Shown: positions 47,461-61,773, counted from the stretch's first letter. The stretch: 64,000 nucleotides of DNA from Macrobrachium rosenbergii (GCF_040412425.1 NC_089782.1:25781622-25845621); one strand, 5' to 3'. Notes: generated by a model from the sequence alone, not told the origin. A program made the numbers and translations.

Positions 47461-49504
47461 ATTTTGTGCCCTAAGAACTGACTGCTTTGGGGTATGTTTG
47501 CTTACTGTAGCAAGTGATAAAAATGATTGATATAAAAGTTAAAAGACCTTGTAAACTCTCACAATATTGTACCTTCATAACAAGGTACACTATTGCCTTG
47601 CGCTCTTAATTTTTTTTTTTAAGCTACATAAACTACCACCATTGATATATTTAGAAGCAGGAAAATAATACGGGGTTTGGTTACTGTTTTGGGAAAACAG
47701 CTGCCGTTTGTGTTTAGTTCAAATGGTAGTTGCTATCAGTGTGGCTGGTGATCACAGTGTTTCTTTCTATTGGCATTCTGTATGGTGGTATCCATGGGAG
47801 TTCTGTAAAAAGTATCACTGAATAGTTTTGAAAAGCAAGTATGACAGATTAGGTTTTTGAGACCATATTAAAAGAGGGCTGATTGTGCATGGATTAATTT
47901 TATATGACAATGCTGACAGTGTAAGCATCCAAAATTTCGTGAGTTTAATCCCAAGTATATGAACGGTTGACTATTTTAACTAAATAGATTTGCTGATATG
48001 TGACACTTTATACATTCTCAGCTGAATTATCTTAAAGTGTTTAAATTTGAAATCGTGAGTACTAAAGTGGTTTCTACGATTTATAAAATTTTTTAAAGTT
48101 TTTAAAAACAGCCCTTTACCCCTAAGTATTTTCACAGTGGACTTGAGTAATTATGAGAACAGGTTAAATTTAATTGTCCTTAGTGTTCACAAATGAAAGG
48201 GCCTTTTAAGCTTACCATGTATGTTTTATAGTTGACACCCATATCTGGCTGTTTTTGAGATGTGTATATTCATGATCCTTGGCATATAAAGCATTTATAT
48301 TTATTTTCTATAAATTTTTATATTTAGGTAATATTTGATAAGTGACATTAGATTTTCAGTATGCATTGCTCTAAAGTGTACTCCCTTCTTCCTCTCTCAG
48401 TTTCTTATGTTGAGTAATGAAAGGTAAGTACAGAGTATGGTGATGCATGAAATAGGTGTGCTTTTAACTTGTGACATATTAGCAGTTACACTGCAGGCAG
48501 TGCATTATTTATTTATTTTTGTGGAAAATTTTATATATATCTTATGACCAGCACATTTGAAGTTGACAGCAGTAGGTGATGAAACTAATTACAAAGTAAG
48601 TTCTTATACAAACCCATTACTTATGTATATGTACAGTATGACTTATTTTGCATCTGCAAATGCCCCCTGGTCACTTTTTTTGAACTAAAAAAAAAGTTGG
48701 TTGCACTATACACATGCCAAGTTGAACCTTAGGTGTGTAGTTAACCAATAACTTCACTTTTTGTGGAAACTTTAAGCCAGGTGGTATGATCGGCTGCAAG
48801 GAGGCAGGTTTCTTTCTATGATTAATGGGTTTGTATAAAAAGCTTGTTTTGAGCCGTGATAATTGATTCATTTCATCACAACTCCACTAATCCTGTATGT
48901 GCCTGCATCGTTATTGACTGTCAAGCTGAAATGTTGAAAATCCTAGTGTTTATTTGTGCATGTAGGGTCTAGCAAAATGCTTGGGTACTAAGAGGAGGTT
49001 GGAACAAAGTCTATTGGCTCATAAGCCTGTAAAATCTATGGTCCAAAACCTGTGTAATGGAGAGCAAGGCTTATATTACACAAATGTTTCATTTCAGAAA
49101 TGGAAAACAGACCTTCAGCCAAAATATCTGAAGATTACACCTCTCAAGTGCCATGAATGATCAACAGGCGAGTGTCATGAATGAAATATGAGGTCATAAA
49201 TTATTTGTAACCTCACTCCCAAAGATAGCATGACCTATTGTGATTGCTTGTTATAATGAGTACAAGTCTGATGGTGGTGGTAGAAATGTCTCAGAAATTT
49301 CCCAACTTGAAAAATGTTTTGCAATGTTACCAGCAGATAGTTCTAAAAAATCCTTCTCAGCCAAGAGGAGATAGGAACAAGTGAAGATGAAGGATGTCCA
49401 AATTCTTAAGAAAAACAGCTATAAGTGTGATTGCTAGAGAGATTCAATTGAAAGGTACTTTTTACCAGAAGTCATTTGGATTGAGGCATAAGAAGACTAA
49501 CTCA
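46211..49504. other. non-coding DNA
   Basis: AT-rich, no supported gene. An (AAT)n microsatellite lies at 47429-47459. Confidence 0.4.
47429..47459. repeat. (AAT)n microsatellite
   Basis: Ten consecutive AAT units. Confidence 0.95.
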
Positions 49505-50960
49505 TGAACAGTGATATGCTGTTCTATCCCCAAATGTCCAGCACCTAGTCATCTGTTGTTGTCAGAGGCTGGCTTACTGCTTTTGAATAGGAATAGCCAG
49601 TATATCAAATTCCCCATGGGAAAAGAGATGGCAGGACTCCTATTAATCACAAGAACTGCATCTTGTCATCATGAAGGTTCTAAAAGAGTCTTACGTGACT
49701 ATAACTGGACAGTCTTCCAGTCAAATTGTTGTTTACAATTTTTTGGGGGGGGTGTGTGTGGGGTTAAATCTAGGTACAGGCAGTCCCCAGATTATGGGGT
49801 TCCGTTGGAGGGTGTGATGATAACCGAAATTGCCTCTATAACCGAAAATCACGGGGGTGGGTTATTGGGCCGAAACGATTTTCGGGTTATCAGCGCCTAT
49901 GTTAGGTGTGTATCGGTGCCATACCCAATTATCGGGCGCTGATAAGCGGAAATCAGTTATTTTTCGCGCTCAAATTGCCGATTCGTTGCTAATGCCCCAT
50001 AAACCAAGCCGTTAACCGGGACTGACTGTAATGTTACTGAAGTAGATGCATGGACTATGTTCTGATGAGCCAAGGTGCTCATTCCTGGATTAACACCATT
50101 TGACCAAAGGATATGCTCAAACTACTAAACAAGATGAAAATCTCTCATCCAAAAATAACTTGAGTGATGAGGAAGACCAGAAGTTGAGAGGAGGACCAGA
50201 AGTTGATTCATCACTGCCAGTATTGTCACCATCTCTGGGTTCAGTTGAATATCCTTGCAAACTATGCCATCTTTTATGCATGCATGTCACTAAAATCAGA
50301 TCAGATGCAGTATGTGACACACAAAACTAATCAGACATTCTCATTTCCTAATGGATCATTCCACAGACTCTGCCATCTCCAACCTGAAGAGGAATGCTGT
50401 ACAATTTGAACATGTGACTGTGGAAGTCTTCAGAAATGTGGACAGGTAGCTAAGAACACCAAATGAACTGTTCTACATCTCCTTTAATGGTTGTCTCAAA
50501 GCATGGTTTCTACTTCCCAAGATCAATGACTGCACCAAAAATGGAAATGTTGGGGTCATGCCTGTAAACAGGGACGGTGAGGATTGAATAGAGAAACCCT
50601 TACAGCCCATGGATCTATTTTGATGTAGCAATGACAGCCAAAATTTCACACAAGATGTTTTATTTCCTCACCATCCTGGCCACAATGATCAAGCAATTGC
50701 AGATAGGGATAGTGTGACAACTGCACTAAGCCAGCATTTGAGGATCAGCATTCTTTACCCAGATGTGGAACAAGTTGACATCATTGTCAGATGTTCTGAA
50801 GCATAAGTAGCAGACCCTTCAGTACGGGAATCCCTGTAGGCCTGGCAAAAGTAGCTTAGGGCAGTAGACTTGATGCTTGATAGCACAGCAAAGGGAAATG
50901 GAGTCAGTATTATTATATGATTGAGACCACAACTTCATGGAAATGGAAAGTCTCATTTGA
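49505..50960 (+). pseudogene. coding-like decayed segment interrupted by a MITE, unclassified
   Basis: Coding-like stretches on both sides of the element at 49775-50030 include a polar segment at 50100-50330 (NLSDEEDQKLRGG, a CKLC pair) and IEKPLQPMDLF-like peptides near 50590. Stops interrupt throughout. It may be a decayed transposon gene. No family is recognised, and the 143-codon frame at 49511 is partly made of MITE sequence. Confidence 0.25.
49775..50030. mobile_element. TIR element (MITE), family with 58223-58461, copy 1
   Basis: It starts tacaggcagtccccagatta and ends ttaaccgggactgactgta, giving terminal inverted repeats that begin and end in TA. The inner sequence is rich in ataaccgaaaatc and gataagcggaaatc words, shared with the copy at 58223-58461. 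About 256 bp, non-coding. The TA borders suggest a Tc1/mariner-type target. Confidence 0.8.
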
Positions 50961-53600
50961 AGGACCTATACCCTACAAAGTTTTGATAAGTGCAATGAGA
51001 TGTAGTGGATACCTGCTCATTGCACAGCAAATGCCACAAAGGTAATAATAACCATTAAATATGTGTAATAGCACAAGCAAAGCACAACTAGATAAACATG
51101 CAGTCTGTTATTACACATCACATATGACAGTCAAAATTATCCAAAACCTGCTGTTACACTGAAAAGTGATTAGTAACTGATAGGTACATGCTCAGATAGC
51201 AAGAGAAATTGATGCATATGGTATAGTAAAAGTAAGTAAAATAGCCTACTTTGAGGAAGAAGGATCCCATCTTGATTGCTTGGAAGGTATAATCAGGTAA
51301 AAACAAATACTGTACAGTATGAAGCAAAGGAACAAAACTTAGCCTGCTTACTCTTTAAAGTGTAAGAGAAATTTCACAGAAAAGGTTAAAGTAAACGCAT
51401 AAATTGCCGAAACTGTAGCAAAGAAAAAATGTATACAGTACTTACTCTGAGGTTTCTATTATAGAAAACAAAAAGGGTAAAAAGAAAGTGACAAAAGCAA
51501 ACAGGCACAAGCTAATAACTCATGTGCGCCTTGTTGTTGATAACTTCGTAGCTGGTTAACGACACACAGTAAAAAGAAACTTCGCTAATTCAATTACAGT
51601 GCAGGAACTTCCCCTAAATCAAGTATACTACAGAAACCTTCCCTACGTGAAATATATATTTATACATATTAGTAAGCCAGAATGAAGCAACACTGCAAAA
51701 GAACTACAGTTTCAGAACAAAACTCGGATAATAACGGAAATACTGTACTGTACTTGTCAAAAGTAAAATTTACCTTTTCATCGCCTACACGAAGCATTAC
51801 AGCAATAAAAAAAAATTACCCAAAGAAATTATTGTATTTTAAATGATAAACACTGGAAAATAAAATAGTGCTGTAAATGTGACCCAGAAAAAAATCCCCT
51901 GAGAATACTATGAGAGCTGCTAAAAGCTCTGCAGGATCATGAAAAATGAGGTTATTAGTTAATACATACCTGATGATCCTGGGAGTATTTTGTTTTCAGA
52001 CACAAAAGGAAACATTTGCAGAAGCAAATTAAGCCATTTATGTGATTAATGGGGCTGTAGTGAAAGAGACAGAACTTTGATTTTAAGTCATGATAGCAGT
52101 CCTTTAGGATACAGTTTTAGTGCTTAATAACATGGAGAAATTTTCTAAGATTGGCCTTCTTTGCAAATCCAGCGATTTGATAAAGTGCAAAGATGATGCT
52201 TAAGTGTTATTTTAAACCAAAGCATTCAGGCAAGCAAGGCTCATATTTAGAGAGCACAATTTTTTTCTTTTTACATCATAATGTTCTAGATACACTAATA
52301 ATGCCAGGGTTCTCTGAGTTCCAGTGTTAGTTGCTGAATGTAGTAAAAATACAGCTGATGTTTATTGGACTGAATATTTTACTCCTATATTTAGTATTGT
52401 TGGAGTCTGCAAAGTCAAATTTTACCTAAGATGAGATAGTAGTCATTCTGAAGCCTTGGTTTTATAATCCCAGAGAAATTTGCCTTACATATATAGAGTG
52501 TTCTTGCTTTTTTACTTTGTAGGAGTAAATGCTTGGATGACAAGTATACTACTTTGTAGGAGTAAATGCTTGGATGACAAGTATACTGTATGTGAAATTG
52601 TTTTATGATGGTGTTATTCATAGTCTCTAGGGGAGCCATCATTTGTTAACTCCATGTTCTTAGGCATTTGAAGCTGCTCATTTCATTTCAGAAGGTAGTG
52701 TTGCAGGAAAGGTGATTTGATATAACAGTCTCTACAAAATAGAACTATTTAATAATAATGCTTCAGTATAATTTTAAATCAATTAAATGGCAAAACCTCT
52801 AAGTGCCCTTCCTGTTTTATAATTTGTTTTAGGTACCGAAAATACTGTACTCAGAATCACAGGATGAATGTATCGGTTTGCCATGCATACATATGTTAGC
52901 CAGCCCTGTGAGAGCTGGGACTTGTATCTTGATGGTCTTTTTATATAACCTTATCATCTTTTGAGAGTAGGTCTTCAAAGAATACCTCAAGTGTGTATAA
53001 AATTAAAATGTTCCATTTTGTAGTTGATGTTAATGAGTGAAAGGAACTTTGTCAGTTGCAGGAAACAAATGTGCTGCGTAGTGTTACCAAATTTACGGTA
53101 TACTGATGATGTTTTGGGTTGTATAGTAGTTGTTGAAGTTCAGTATTACAGTACATGAATATTATTTTGCAGTACAGTACAGCAGTGAATTTTATCTTGT
53201 TTGCAATTGTTGACTTTTCAGCGCAAGTCCAATTAACTGCAACATATTCTAGCTTCCTACAATGTGGTACAGTGGTATCAGTGAAGTACAGGTAGCCATT
53301 AATTAATGCCTGCAGTAAGAAAAATGTAAAAGAAAAATTCAAGGGTAGTTTAAGCAGCTAGTTGTGGCACACAGGGTGAAATATTGTTATTGATAAGCAC
53401 ATTGCCATAATATTGGGTGTGTTATGTATATGATCCAGTGTGTTAGTGTAATTTTGTTATGCTCCTGCCTCTGGCCTAAGCTATCAAAGTCTACTCTCCT
53501 CTTGAAATAGTAAAATGCATGTAGTCATAAGCCATAGATTTAAAATTTGTTATTCACTGTTCTGCACAACCTAGCCAAAATAGAAACCATTGTTTTTGTA
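50961..53600. other. non-coding DNA with a perfect 37-bp tandem duplication
   Basis: No gene recognised. The 37 bp at 52514-52550 (actttgtaggagtaaatgct...) are repeated exactly at 52551-52587. Confidence 0.5.
52514..52587. repeat. perfect 37-bp tandem duplication
   Basis: Two identical head-to-tail copies with no mismatch, so the event is recent or an assembly artefact. Confidence 0.95.
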
Positions 53601-53626
53601 TAATTATCAAAAAGGATAATAAAAGC

Positions 53627-53770
53627 TGGCACCCAGATGAGTATTTGGACAGGGACTCAGAGAAGAGGATAGACACTTTGGCCATGGGTATTGTGAGGTT
53701 GGCTCAAGTAAATGATAAGGTGCAGCAGATGGAAGCAGCGTTGCCATTACTTAGAGGCTATGTGAAGTAA
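53627..53770 (+). other. possible short coding segment, unassigned
   Basis: A run of about 45 codons reads HPDEYLDRDSEKRIDTLAMG and continues with VRLAQVNDKVQQMEAALPLL before a TAA. The heptad-like, charged pattern looks like a coiled coil and unlike the surrounding AT-rich DNA. The upstream acceptor is weak and no partner exon is recognised. It may be a retrotransposed or transposon-derived fragment. Confidence 0.25.
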
Positions 53771-56700
53771 AGGAGAGATATATTATTTATATTTTTATAC
53801 TTAGGCATTACCTGATTTCTCTTTAAGAATCATTTGATTTCTTTATACACACAAATACCTGATTTAAGATAGGTTAATATCAAGGAAATTTTGAAGATTA
53901 TTTGAGTACCATATTGTGCTGTATATCTGTAACTATTGTAGTGCACCACCTGGGTTTTGTACAAATATTGCAGCTAAGTTGTTTCTTTTAATTTTTTTTT
54001 TGTTTTTTGAGAATTATTTTGTCATTTTTCAAGTGTGATCAGTTACTCAACATCTGTTCAGAAAAGCTACTTCTGGGTCATCTTTTGGGTCATGGAGATG
54101 ACATTGCCAATGAGCATCTTCAGCAAGCACCAAGTCTTGATTTTGTATGCTTTGCCCATTCAGATCAATTCATGTCAGAAAATATTCTTTCGTATTATCA
54201 AGTGTGCCATATGTATTTTATGAATGTTAATCAGCCTTATTTGAGGATTGTACAGTTCACCATTCATTAATTTAGTTTAACAATTTGTAGTAATAAATAA
54301 ATATGAGATATTGTTAATGCTGTCATTAAGACATTTTCAACAGAGAACACAAAACGAGAATGATTTAGGTATGCTTTGATAGAGTACACCTAAGTGGAGT
54401 CAATTCAAATACTGTTCATAACTTGAAATTACATTCAAGAGATCTGCCACAAGATACTGTCTTGAAATATTTTTTTTAATACTGGCATTTATTTCAAAGG
54501 AGATAAAAAAGTTGCCATTGTAGGATAATTTTGTATTATCCAGAAGCCATAGATTTATGAATTTGTGAATTCTTTACTGTACTAGACTCATAGCCACAGT
54601 TATAAGTATCAACTAGCCAAGATGACATTGAACTCAAATTGGATTGTCTTAAAGAAACTTTCTTTGCAGTCAAGACATTTATCCTGAAATGTTTCATTTG
54701 TAAATCATTGACACAAAGCATTGTGCAGTGGTGAAAAAGTGTTAAGGCAACCCATTCCTGAATACTCATTAATGCTATGGCCAAGTTTTATTTTCATGCA
54801 CTTTTCATGACTTACTATGTAAGTAGTAAATGTCTAGACACCCAGTACACAAATGAACATTTGTAATTTTTGCACTGTGATAGTCACTATAATATCTTTG
54901 ATCAGTGCAGTGAATTTTAGAAAAAACTAAATTTCTCCTCCATGTATTTTCTCATCTGATATTTTGCCAAAATTCATGCCCAAATAAATACTCATGTTTG
55001 AAGGTCAAATAGTGCATTTTTAGGGGTATTATGTCATGAGAACTCAAGAGGATTAAGAGGATTAGGATAGTTAGTCAAAGCACAATTTGAAGTCAAACTG
55101 CAGATTTGCACAGAAAAATGAACGGTTAAGGGCCCATGTTTTAAATTCCCAATATTGACCACTCATTTGGCAATTATTGAGGCATGCACACTGGAGAGTT
55201 TGCTAAAGTTACAGATTTAACATTGGTATGTAAAACTTAGGAATACCATTTTAGCAAAAGCTAACAGATTACTTGAAGGTTAGGAATTAATCCACTGTAG
55301 TGAAATGTTTTCATAACATCTTGAAAAACCAACGTACACAGAGCATTTAATTTTTTTCCCTGCAAGTAACTGACCTGAGTGGTGTTGATTTAGGTTTATT
55401 CACTAAGGTAGTTTAGGATGTTTATTAAAAAGGGTAAAAAACTTGATCCCATTTTCTCTGACATGTCCTGCACTTCAATAATTGGTCTGCAAAGCAAACA
55501 ATTCAAGTGCTTATGAAGAGCTGGGCTTTACTTTCAGTGCACTCAAATTTTACCTGTGTAATGGATTATTTATTTATGTCATATTTGTATTGTTTACCAT
55601 GTGAAGTAATTTCAGACCTTGTCAAACTATAAAAATTAAATATCAAAAGGATTACTTGGAGTAAATCAGAAGGCATAGTAGGTTTTTTTTATCTGTAAAT
55701 ATATTCAGTAGCAACAAACCCCAATGTCTGTAAATTATTTGGAAGTAACATATGTATATTATAGCAGCAAGACCAGAACTTTGTTTACATCTAATTTTGT
55801 TTTCTATCTGCCCTTTTTGTCTGATTTGGATCTTTGACCACTGGGTAACATGTCCTTTGCTATCTCATATGTGATTGCAGTCAGGCCAAGACATCCCTGT
55901 CTTCTGTGGCCCTGTTAGAGTAATGGGCATGTCACCCAAATGTCAAGGGCTGAAATTCCTTCAGGGAAAGATAAAAAAATCAAGTGCTGGATGTACACTC
56001 AAAATATGGTTTTGGTGCTATTAATACATGGAAAATCCACTATTTACCAAATACTTTGTAACAAAGGAAATCAAAAATGAAAATGGATAGTTACTAGAAT
56101 GATGGTCCCACTTGTATACAAATTGTGTTACGCATTGTGTAGTCTAGGTTTCTAAAAAAAAAAATCATCTGTGAGAGAGAGAATAGTATATGAAAATTTT
56201 AATATAATATTCATACTTCAAATTAACAGTAATTTTTGTTGGTGTTGATAAAGTAAATGTCAACAGAAAAAGTTACCTAGTAATACCTGATGCTTTATAA
56301 AGTACGTTCCAAGATTGTTTCTTCCTCAGTAGCTTTTTGTCAAGAGGATGAAACAAAATAGCAGATTTTAAAAAAATATGACCCATTTTTATTTTTGGGG
56401 TAAGTCGTTTGTTTATTTTCTTTTCTTTTCACATTCACGATGTTCATCCTTTAATAACATTGGTTGGTTTGGCAATTGAATAAGTATTCTATGTCAAGAG
56501 ATAAATGACTGCCATGAGTTGCTTTTCGGTGGTTTAAGGGTTTGTAAAACTTCGTATGTTGTAAGAGATTCAAATGTAGCTTGGTCATATAAGCATCAAT
56601 CAAATCTACCCCTGGTTATTTTTTCCACTTGCTTATTTGAAGTGAAGTGTGTTGAATTACCAAAGAACTGGAAATGGTGGCAAATTCTGGGTGTAGTTCT

Positions 56701-57760
56701 ATTTTAAACCAGATTTTGTAAGTTAGGATTGTGATAGGAATCTCAAAAGGTATAAAAATGTCACTTTAAACATAGTACATGATAAGTAGTAGCTTCAGCA
56801 TAGGCAAATATCCAATTAAACCTGTGGTAGGGTAAAGGATCACTGCCAATTGCCTTTTTGGTGCTAGGAGGACCTGAATTTGGTAAGGACACAATGTCAT
56901 GGGTCATGTGTCAGTCATAACCACCTTGTAAAATGCAGTTCTCATTTTGATATATTTACACCAGTGACACATTTGACAAGGTGAAGGTTGGAATGATTAG
57001 AGTTTTACCTTGAAATTGTAGCAGAAAGAAGCTTCATCTAACTTGTATGTAAGAGGTATTTCATTAGTAAATATAGGAAAGTCAAGATTCATTCTTCATA
57101 TGTTAGTATTTAGAGTTAAACAATGGCCAGCTAGCTCTTTACCCAGGGGACATAGTCTTCGTAAAGTGGTGAAGTATTTCTGGGCGAATGTCTACGTAAA
57201 GGAATTATTCGCAGCTTTGTCTTTTATCAATTGCTGTTCGGTATTTAAACAGTTGAAAATCATGAATAAAAACGTCTGTAGATTTCACATTGTAAATTTT
57301 TAATGAGGGAATTCACCATCTTCCCTGTTAGGACATGAACCCATGAGCTGTTTGTGATTTTGAAGTGTGGAGGTCCTTGATTAGTCACACTATGAAGAAT
57401 TGATCCAGATATCCTTAATTGCATCTTTTATATTAAGGCTTATATGAATTTTTCTTAGTAAGTAGGAATTGGGAGAAAATTTGAAACATATTTGATAAAT
57501 AACATTGCTGAGGTTCCCTCAAATTCATGCTGTATTGGAGCTAGTAAGGGCAACAGTGGTATGGCTATTTTACATCATCAATATCATGGAGAAAATATAT
57601 ACAAAAAATGTTTTGAGAAAAAATTGTTAATAATGTATATTTTTTAAAGGAAAATTTATGGAAGAGAGTGATGAAAAAGAACCCTACCATTGTGTTCATT
57701 GAGCCTTCCCAAGATTACATATATTTTGGTGCTTCTTACGTAAGATTTTCTTTTGTACTT
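53771..57760. other. non-coding DNA
   Basis: AT-rich, with frequent stops in all frames. Short open frames such as 54007-54270 show no recognisable domain. Confidence 0.4.
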
Positions 57761-57838
57761 AAGAAAGCTTTAGCATAGTCTTTCTGAAGAAAGATTTAGC
57801 AGAGTCTTTCTGAAGAAAGCTTTAGCAGAGTCTTTCTG
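57761..57838. repeat. 28-bp tandem repeat, about three units
   Basis: The unit aagaaag.tttagcagagtc plus tttctg occurs three times in a row with one or two differences. Confidence 0.85.
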
Positions 57839-58222
57839 TATGTCATATGGCATCCTTCAAAAAGCACATGCAGTTATTCACACTGCTATGAAACATTCTA
57901 ATCTTTTGACTCTGCAAAGTTGCATCCATATGCACAATACTTAAAAGTGCTATACTATTGCTTTTGAAAGAAAATGCATGCATCTCTTTAGTATTTATAG
58001 ATCAACAACATCATAAATAAAATTTTAATAGTATTTAAATTATACTTTATATTTTTATCTATTTTTATATTTTGAAAACTTAGTCTAGTAATAAGGTACC
58101 TAATGCCTTTGTAGTGTAAAATGTGACTGTCATTATATTAGTATTACAGACTTATCTTTTCAGATAGATTTACACCCTTATTGGTCATGCTATCAAATTA
58201 CTAGGGAACTATGGTAATACAG
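57839..58222. other. non-coding DNA
   Basis: Nothing recognised. Confidence 0.4.
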
Positions 58223-58461
58223 TACAGGCAGTTCCCGGTTATTGGCGGGGTTCCATTCCGACGGCTTGACGATAAGTGAAAATCGCCGATAACCGAAAAT
58301 CGGCGAGTTTCGGCGCCAATAACCAGAGATCGGCGCCTCTGTTAGCTATGTATTGCCGCCAGTAAGCGGAAATTGGTGCATATCGGCGCCAAAGATCGCC
58401 AATTTTCGTCGTTATACAAGCGCCAAAAAACTGGATTACTGATAACTGGGGACTGCCTGTA
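58223..58461. mobile_element. TIR element (MITE), copy 2
   Basis: Ends tacaggcagttcccggttat and ataactggggactgcctgta form a terminal inverted repeat of about 20 bp with one or two mismatches and TA at both borders. GC-rich inside, with repeated cggcgcc and ccgataac words. It belongs to the same family as 49775-50030. The minus-strand open frame across it is a by-product of its composition. Confidence 0.85.
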
Positions 58462-61400
58462 TATGCAAATGCTTTATTTACCCACAAATGCACTACTCTC
58501 CATCATGCCAACTCCTCTTCATTTCTCTTGAAGGGTATTGTGCAATGATGGCTCCCCTCTCCCCCAGTCATCACTTTCCTTTTCTCATCTGACAGCAGTA
58601 TTGTTCTTTCATTCTTAACAGTAATCATTGATGAATCAGTCTACTGAGCTGTGTTTTTTGTACATGTTTACAATTATATTTTATGGAATTCATGGTAAGG
58701 TATTTTATGTGGGCAGCTAAAAGCAATAAAACTGTTCTTATAAAATGAGAAAAAGAAAAGTTTTCCACCTGTTTTATTAATTGATTTTTTAGTGAGATGC
58801 CTATTGCAATGGCAGGCTTATTGTCTAAAGTTAAGTTACATAAATGAAAAATCACTTAAGATATGTGACATGTTACATAAATGAAAATTCACTTAGGTAT
58901 GTGACATTCTAAGGCAATTCAGTAGAACAGTGCGTAGACTAAAGGAGTCTTGTTTAATATTTGGAGAGATGAAGACAGTTTACATGGTGATCTGAATAGT
59001 GTCTTTTTGAAAATCAATGCCAAATGATACTATTGTGTTAGGCTGAACTTGATGTTAGGAAACCCAATTACTAGAGTAAAACATGCAACGAATCTCTATT
59101 GATAATAATGTTATTATAACACAGACTGAAGTTACTTATAAAAATCTTGTTGCCATGAGGATAAAAATAGAATGGAAAAAAATTAATTTTGTGCAAACTT
59201 CACATATTTTAAATAACATATTTTAAAGCACTAAAGCTGAATCAAGTCCAAGATTTCATTAAAAAAATATTAATTATAGAGCCTAAGTTTGAACCAATTA
59301 TGCTTTTTATCCAGAATTTGACATATGCTAATCCCCTTCCAGTTATTTCCCTCAAGAGAATACTGTAATTAAATATCTTGGATGGAACAAAGATACAATA
59401 AAACATTAATATTTTCCTGATTCAGCATGAAATATATTGTAGAAAAAGCTGTCACCTCTATAGATTACTGTATTCAACTCCATTTAATATATGATTTTCA
59501 AATATACTAGTCTTAACTGTTTAGAAATCACCCTGAATTTTGGCTGCACAATCTTTTTTGGTTAAACTGATATTAAAAAAAAAAAGTGGCCATGTTCTGT
59601 AAAAAGTTTCATACTCTGGAATATGGAATATAAAAATGCTTGTCTGTCAATACTGTCAGCAAAATATTTCATAAAATGGTGATTATGTTAAAGTTGTGGA
59701 TATGTATAGATTCAAAGCAGTTCTATAATTTTGTTTTTCATTAAAAAAGCTTTTAATAGTTATGGTAATTTGCTTTACAGATGAATTTTCTGATAATTTT
59801 TTTAATACAGAAATACTAATAATATGCTGCTGAAAAGGCTTGCATCACCACTTTAAACAGATGACAAAGATAACTCACCAGTCTCATTTTGTTGATGATG
59901 TTTTCCACACACAGGGTTTTGTAAATCATGTGGACAATAAATTATTTTCTAGTATTTCATTTCGATAGAGTAACAATTGAGAAAATCTACGCTACTCTGT
60001 CACCAAAAACACTCATATTTTCATCAAAGTTCTAATCATAAGTTTATACGATTATAATTACGTACCTCGTGTGGATCTTTTAATGACAGAATATTAAAAG
60101 CACCATCTTCATAGTTTTCAATAACAACCATGTAGGACTTATGAGAATGTTTCAAAATAATTTCCAAACAACAGGAATATCATCTGTTTAAACTTTCAAT
60201 GACTGTCAGATAAAAGAGGGGAAATCGCAACCAACTGGATTTTGTATCATGCCTCAAAATACATGGCTTTGGATCCTGCCATTGGAGTAAGGGTTTCAGT
60301 TGGGTTCAATGCTTGTAGTGATGGGGTATCTAAACTATACGAAATAAATTTAAGAAATTATGTACACTACATATTTGAAGAAAAAATCTTGTTCCTTGTA
60401 CTGTAATTCCATGTACACCTTTTTTAGAGTGTGTTCTGGCAACAGGAAAGAAGTAAACAGTATAAAATTAGGGAGATTACCATAATTATCAAAGGCCATA
60501 AAATTATTAAAGCACACTTTAAAATACATTTGCATCCTCCTTTCCATCAAGTTCAGTAGCCTCGAGTAGTGGTAGTAAAATATTGTCCTAGACATTTATG
60601 ACTACAGTAAATGATATACTGTTCCTTCTTAATATGGCTCTTAATGAGTAATGTTCATCAGTTTTCCGAAAGTATATTATACTTTTTTTTTTTTTCAAAT
60701 ATGCTGATTTCACTAGTTTAGTACAGCATTATATTTCTTCAACTTCATAAGTTTTAACATTTTTCATTTCTACAGAATGTCAACATGTTTCTTGTCCCAT
60801 CAGTACTACTGTAACAAGAAGATCTTAAATACCTATGAGATGCATGGTTTTACTTGGTAATTTTGTCAGTGAAAGATATATAATTCTATGGTAGATGATA
60901 ACAGTACCCCCCTCCCAAGCTTAATGTAAAATTAATGAAAATCCACTTGAATGAGGATTGCTTGTTTCAGAAAGGGATATAAAAGCAATCTGATTTTTTA
61001 GGGCATGTAAATATGGAGGTCCTCCTTCATGCAACTTGCTGATGCAGAACTTGAATTTTCTAGAAAATGACTTGGTGGAAAACACTTTTTTTTGTTTTAA
61101 CCATATTAAATGTCCAAGGGCCAAAATAGCAAATTAAACGAGTTTAATATTAGAATAAAGTGAAGCAGATGATGGTATTCAACTTGAAGGAAAATTAGTG
61201 GTGGCCCTTGGATACATCTTGTATTCTGAGATGCTGTATAACAAAATTATCATTAATGTAAATAAAGTACAAGATTTTGGGAAAATAAATTTAAAAGTGA
61301 ATCTGGCTGTAAGCAAGTTTCCTGAAAAGATAGAAACTCCTTTTCTAAATGGCTGAAGTCATTATGTGACATACAGGGTTGGGAAACATTGAAACTTGTA

Positions 61401-61690
61401 AAGTCCATACAGCCATAAAGTCGAAATATTCTTTACCAATGGATTTGTGATGGTCTGCAGTGAGATTGGCAAGTCGTAGTTAGTGTTGCCTTTTTTGTAA
61501 TTTTTTATACATAGAGCATATGTACATAATTTCATCCTTTATATAATAGTAATGCTTCTCAAGTTCAATACTCCAATACCGTTATCATTAATGGCTGTAA
61601 AGTTGTTATTCTTGTCAACTTTCACAGAGTAGTGTTTGCAGTAACTACTAGGTTTTTAAACAGCTCTGTATGCAGTGTATAACTTACTTT
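58462..61690. other. non-coding DNA
   Basis: AT-rich; no gene supported. A tandem duplication of about 37 bp (gttacataaatgaaaa.tcacttaaggtatgtgacat-like) spans about 58834-58908. Confidence 0.4.
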
Positions 61691-61693
61691 CTA

Positions 61694-61730
<37 letters not shown>

Positions 61731-61773
61731 GTGTATATATATATATATATATGTGTATATATATATATGTATA
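61691..61773. repeat. (TATC)n/(TA)n compound microsatellite
   Basis: TATC units pass into TA and TATG runs. Translations of it are low-complexity Tyr/Ile/His only. Confidence 0.9.

Noticed and set aside
49511..49942. 143-codon open frame as a gene
   Set aside because: Its second half is the MITE at 49775-50030, and the rest has no domain.
58239..58493. 84-codon minus-strand frame
   Set aside because: It lies within the GC-rich MITE and reflects its palindromic composition.
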